From Russula earlei (taxonomy: Eukaryota; Basidiomycota; Agaricomycetes; Russulales; Russulaceae): a DNA stretch of 44,988 nt. The position numbers were made by a program, and so were the translations under genes. Shown piece by piece: positions 43,205-44,988 of this stretch; the first letter of the stretch is position 1; every line of letters begins with the position of its first letter. Where the stretch lies: assembly GCA_025769875.1 (NCBI GenBank), contig JAGFNK010000426.1:1-44988 (forward strand). Reading direction: 5' to 3'. The notes below the pieces were generated by a model. That model was given only the letters and a program-made list of their open reading frames with translations. It did not search any database and had not been told where the DNA came from.

Positions 43205-44897
43205 CGGATTGGGACTCCGCCTCCAAAAAAGAAAAAAAACTACATGTGACTTCTAAAAGGGGAAGGGAATCTCCGACTCCCATTTCACCTCCGCTCAGTT
43301 TGCAGTTCCGGAGAACAGCAAATTGTTTCAAAGTAGTCAGAGCGCCGCATCGTGAGCGCACAGTGTCTTGTCTTTCTTTTTTCAGGGCCACCGAGACTGT
43401 AACCGAACATTGGTTCGACTACCTGCCTCGATGGCGGTTGCGACAGCGGGCTCCAGTGGCGATCTTCACACTGGAACAGTGCATTTCCTCTCTAACGACA
43501 ATCACGTTCACCCACACGTCCCAATGCCATCCAGGTTGTACGACCCGCGACGGTGGCAGACTGGACGGCTCAGGGGGACGGAAAGGTATCTATGATGGTG
43601 CATGCTCTCTAACGCCCGTCACTCGAATAGCTGACCGAGAGCTGGTGCACGTGTTGTGATCGCGGTGTAGTATCCCTTGTGAATCGTTTAAACCCCGATG
43701 GCGATCATACTTTCCTGTCCTGTTACCTCGTGCCCCAATGACCAGGTCCTCATTGCACTCTGAGCTTGTCTATCCCCAGGACTCGACCGCGGATGCAAGA
43801 GCACCTCCATTGCTAATCTGTACAACGCAGATTCTCCATCTGTCCCATTGTTTCTTCGTCCTACCCACTTACGAGTTGAACTCGATCTGGCCTGGTGTGG
43901 GCGTGCGAATCAGCCGACTCAGCCATCTGTTGCACGGGCTTTCATCACACTCCGTCGGCATGCCCACGCATTGGCGTACAATTCTACACCTACTCCAGAG
44001 TGTACAGCTCGAAAGCCGCGCTTTATTTCCTTCCCGAGTAAGCTCAATAGAACACATTTTAACAGAGTACATTTCCAAAATACGTGCGTACCCGTTTGAC
44101 GAGAAGTCCGGCACCGCGTCGTGAACACGCAGTTCGGCGCTGAAGAGCGAATGCTGGCTGACGTTCTGCCTCTATCTTCCACTGCGCCTCATTGGCACAT
44201 GATGCACTTCCCAGACCTCAATCAGACCAAGCTCCTGCGCCGATCTCGACTGTCCCGGCCTCGCTCATCCCGAGTGGGATCCCATCTCATCTGGCTCCAC
44301 AAGTGCGTGACAACGCCTTCACCCTATCGTGCTCAATGACTTGTATAGGCCGTGCGACCCGTAGTGGCAGTAGTTCATCTCCCAACGAATACCGCAAGGA
44401 CCAGTACGAACGGTAACCTGACGTCGCAATCGCCTTCTGGTGCACTTGTACGACCTCGTACGGTGACGCCGTGGTCACTTTCACTGTCCATGTGACCTGT
44501 GCTTTCCGATGTCCATTAAAAAGTTGTGTACATGGCTCCTAAATTTCGGAGATGTCCTTCAGTCATGCTTGGACCCTTATACGGGGGAGATAACCGTTCT
44601 GAGATCAGTGGTCGACACCACTCTTGCATGCATAAAAATACAAAACAAATATTCAAGTTCAAGCCTCTCGCATGCTTGGTCATCCTCACTACACCGTATC
44701 ATACCGTGACCTAGCCGGTTCTCCATTCAAGAAATGACGACATCCGTGACGACAGGACGATGGTCCACTCGCAAGCATCCCATCATCCGAAAGAGCTGTC
44801 TCAATAAACGCGCCCTTTGCTTTCCTACCGGATAACCACAATCAACTTTATCTCACAATCTCATCTCATGTTAGATGGGGATACTCACCATCCTCCA
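43205..44897. other. No recognisable gene
   Basis: Base composition returns to that of the gene-rich part. A plus-strand frame to 43659 and frames at 43738-44124 and 44192-44416 are unrecognised, and no convincing splice joins were found. A real but lineage-specific gene cannot be excluded. Confidence 0.4.
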
Positions 44898-44988
44898 TCA
44901 CTTGCGCCCCAACACAAAATCGATCAATTCCTGGTCGTCCTTGCGGTGCCAGAAGTCGGTGAACGTTGCCCAATCCCCACCAACGAAC
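44898..44988 (-). CDS. C-terminus of an unidentified protein, cut by the window edge
   Basis: The minus strand from the window end reads FVGGDWATFTDFWHRKDDQE, then LIDFVLGRK and a TGA at 44900-44898. Charged and aromatic residues and codon choice look like real coding sequence. It is probably the last exon of a gene that lies beyond the window. The family is not recognised. Confidence 0.5.
   Translation of the reverse strand, partial: FVGGDWATFTDFWHRKDDQELIDFVLGRK

Overview
The window reads as nuclear DNA of a mushroom-forming basidiomycete (Agaricomycetes). Genes are broken by many introns, mostly about 50-60 bases with GT..AG ends. The gene content fits this group: basidiomycete-type DUF6593 and DUF6534 proteins, an NACHT-ankyrin STAND protein, an F-box/leucine-rich protein, a NoxB-type NADPH oxidase and a Myb/SANT-like mobile-element gene. 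There are no bacterial-style operons. All gene models here were assembled by hand from reading frames, splice signals and remembered family sequences. No search was run.

Layout. 1.0-1.9 kb: beta-carbonic anhydrase (-). 2.6-6.8 kb: a tandem duplication of about 2 kb carrying two copies of a DUF6534 membrane-protein gene, each with its own lesions. 7.7-13.7 kb: the catalytic subunit of 1,3-beta-glucan synthase (FKS1, GT48), 13 exons including one GC-AG intron. 14.1-16.3 kb: a divergent pair, a TB2/DP1/HVA22 (REEP/Yop1-type) membrane-shaping protein (-) and the dynactin p24 subunit (+). 16.5-19.9 kb: a Zn2Cys6 transcription factor with a fungal-specific middle region and a one-base frameshift. 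20.6-23.6 kb: two DUF6593 paralogues with identical intron positions. 24.0-26.8 kb: a divergent housekeeping pair, SEC61 alpha (-) and ribosomal stalk protein P1 (+). 27.4-29.0 kb: F-box protein with one frameshift. 30.1-32.3 kb: NACHT-ankyrin protein. 33.6-38.7 kb: a divergent pair, NoxB (-) with two one-base frameshifts and a secreted FAD-linked oxidoreductase (+).

From about 39.5 to 43.2 kb the DNA changes character. It is visibly more A/T-rich outside the repeats and holds a decayed Myb/SANT-like gene interrupted by an 18-base G-rich minisatellite of roughly 25 units, a hairpin, tRNA-derived SINE-like units and a possible LTR. One short repeat here also occurs at 6.9 kb. The last 90 bases encode the C-terminus of an unidentified gene on the minus strand.

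Two themes stand out. Five clean +1 shifts lie inside otherwise well-preserved coding sequence (DUF6534 copy 1, the zinc-cluster factor, the F-box gene and twice in NoxB). In most of these, removing one base restores both the family sequence and the exon phase, which points to consensus or assembly errors, or else to recent decay. Secondly, cell-wall synthesis, secretion (SEC61, DP1), dynactin transport and NADPH oxidase genes lie close together. They probably do not form a functional cluster, because their strands alternate and they serve general roles.
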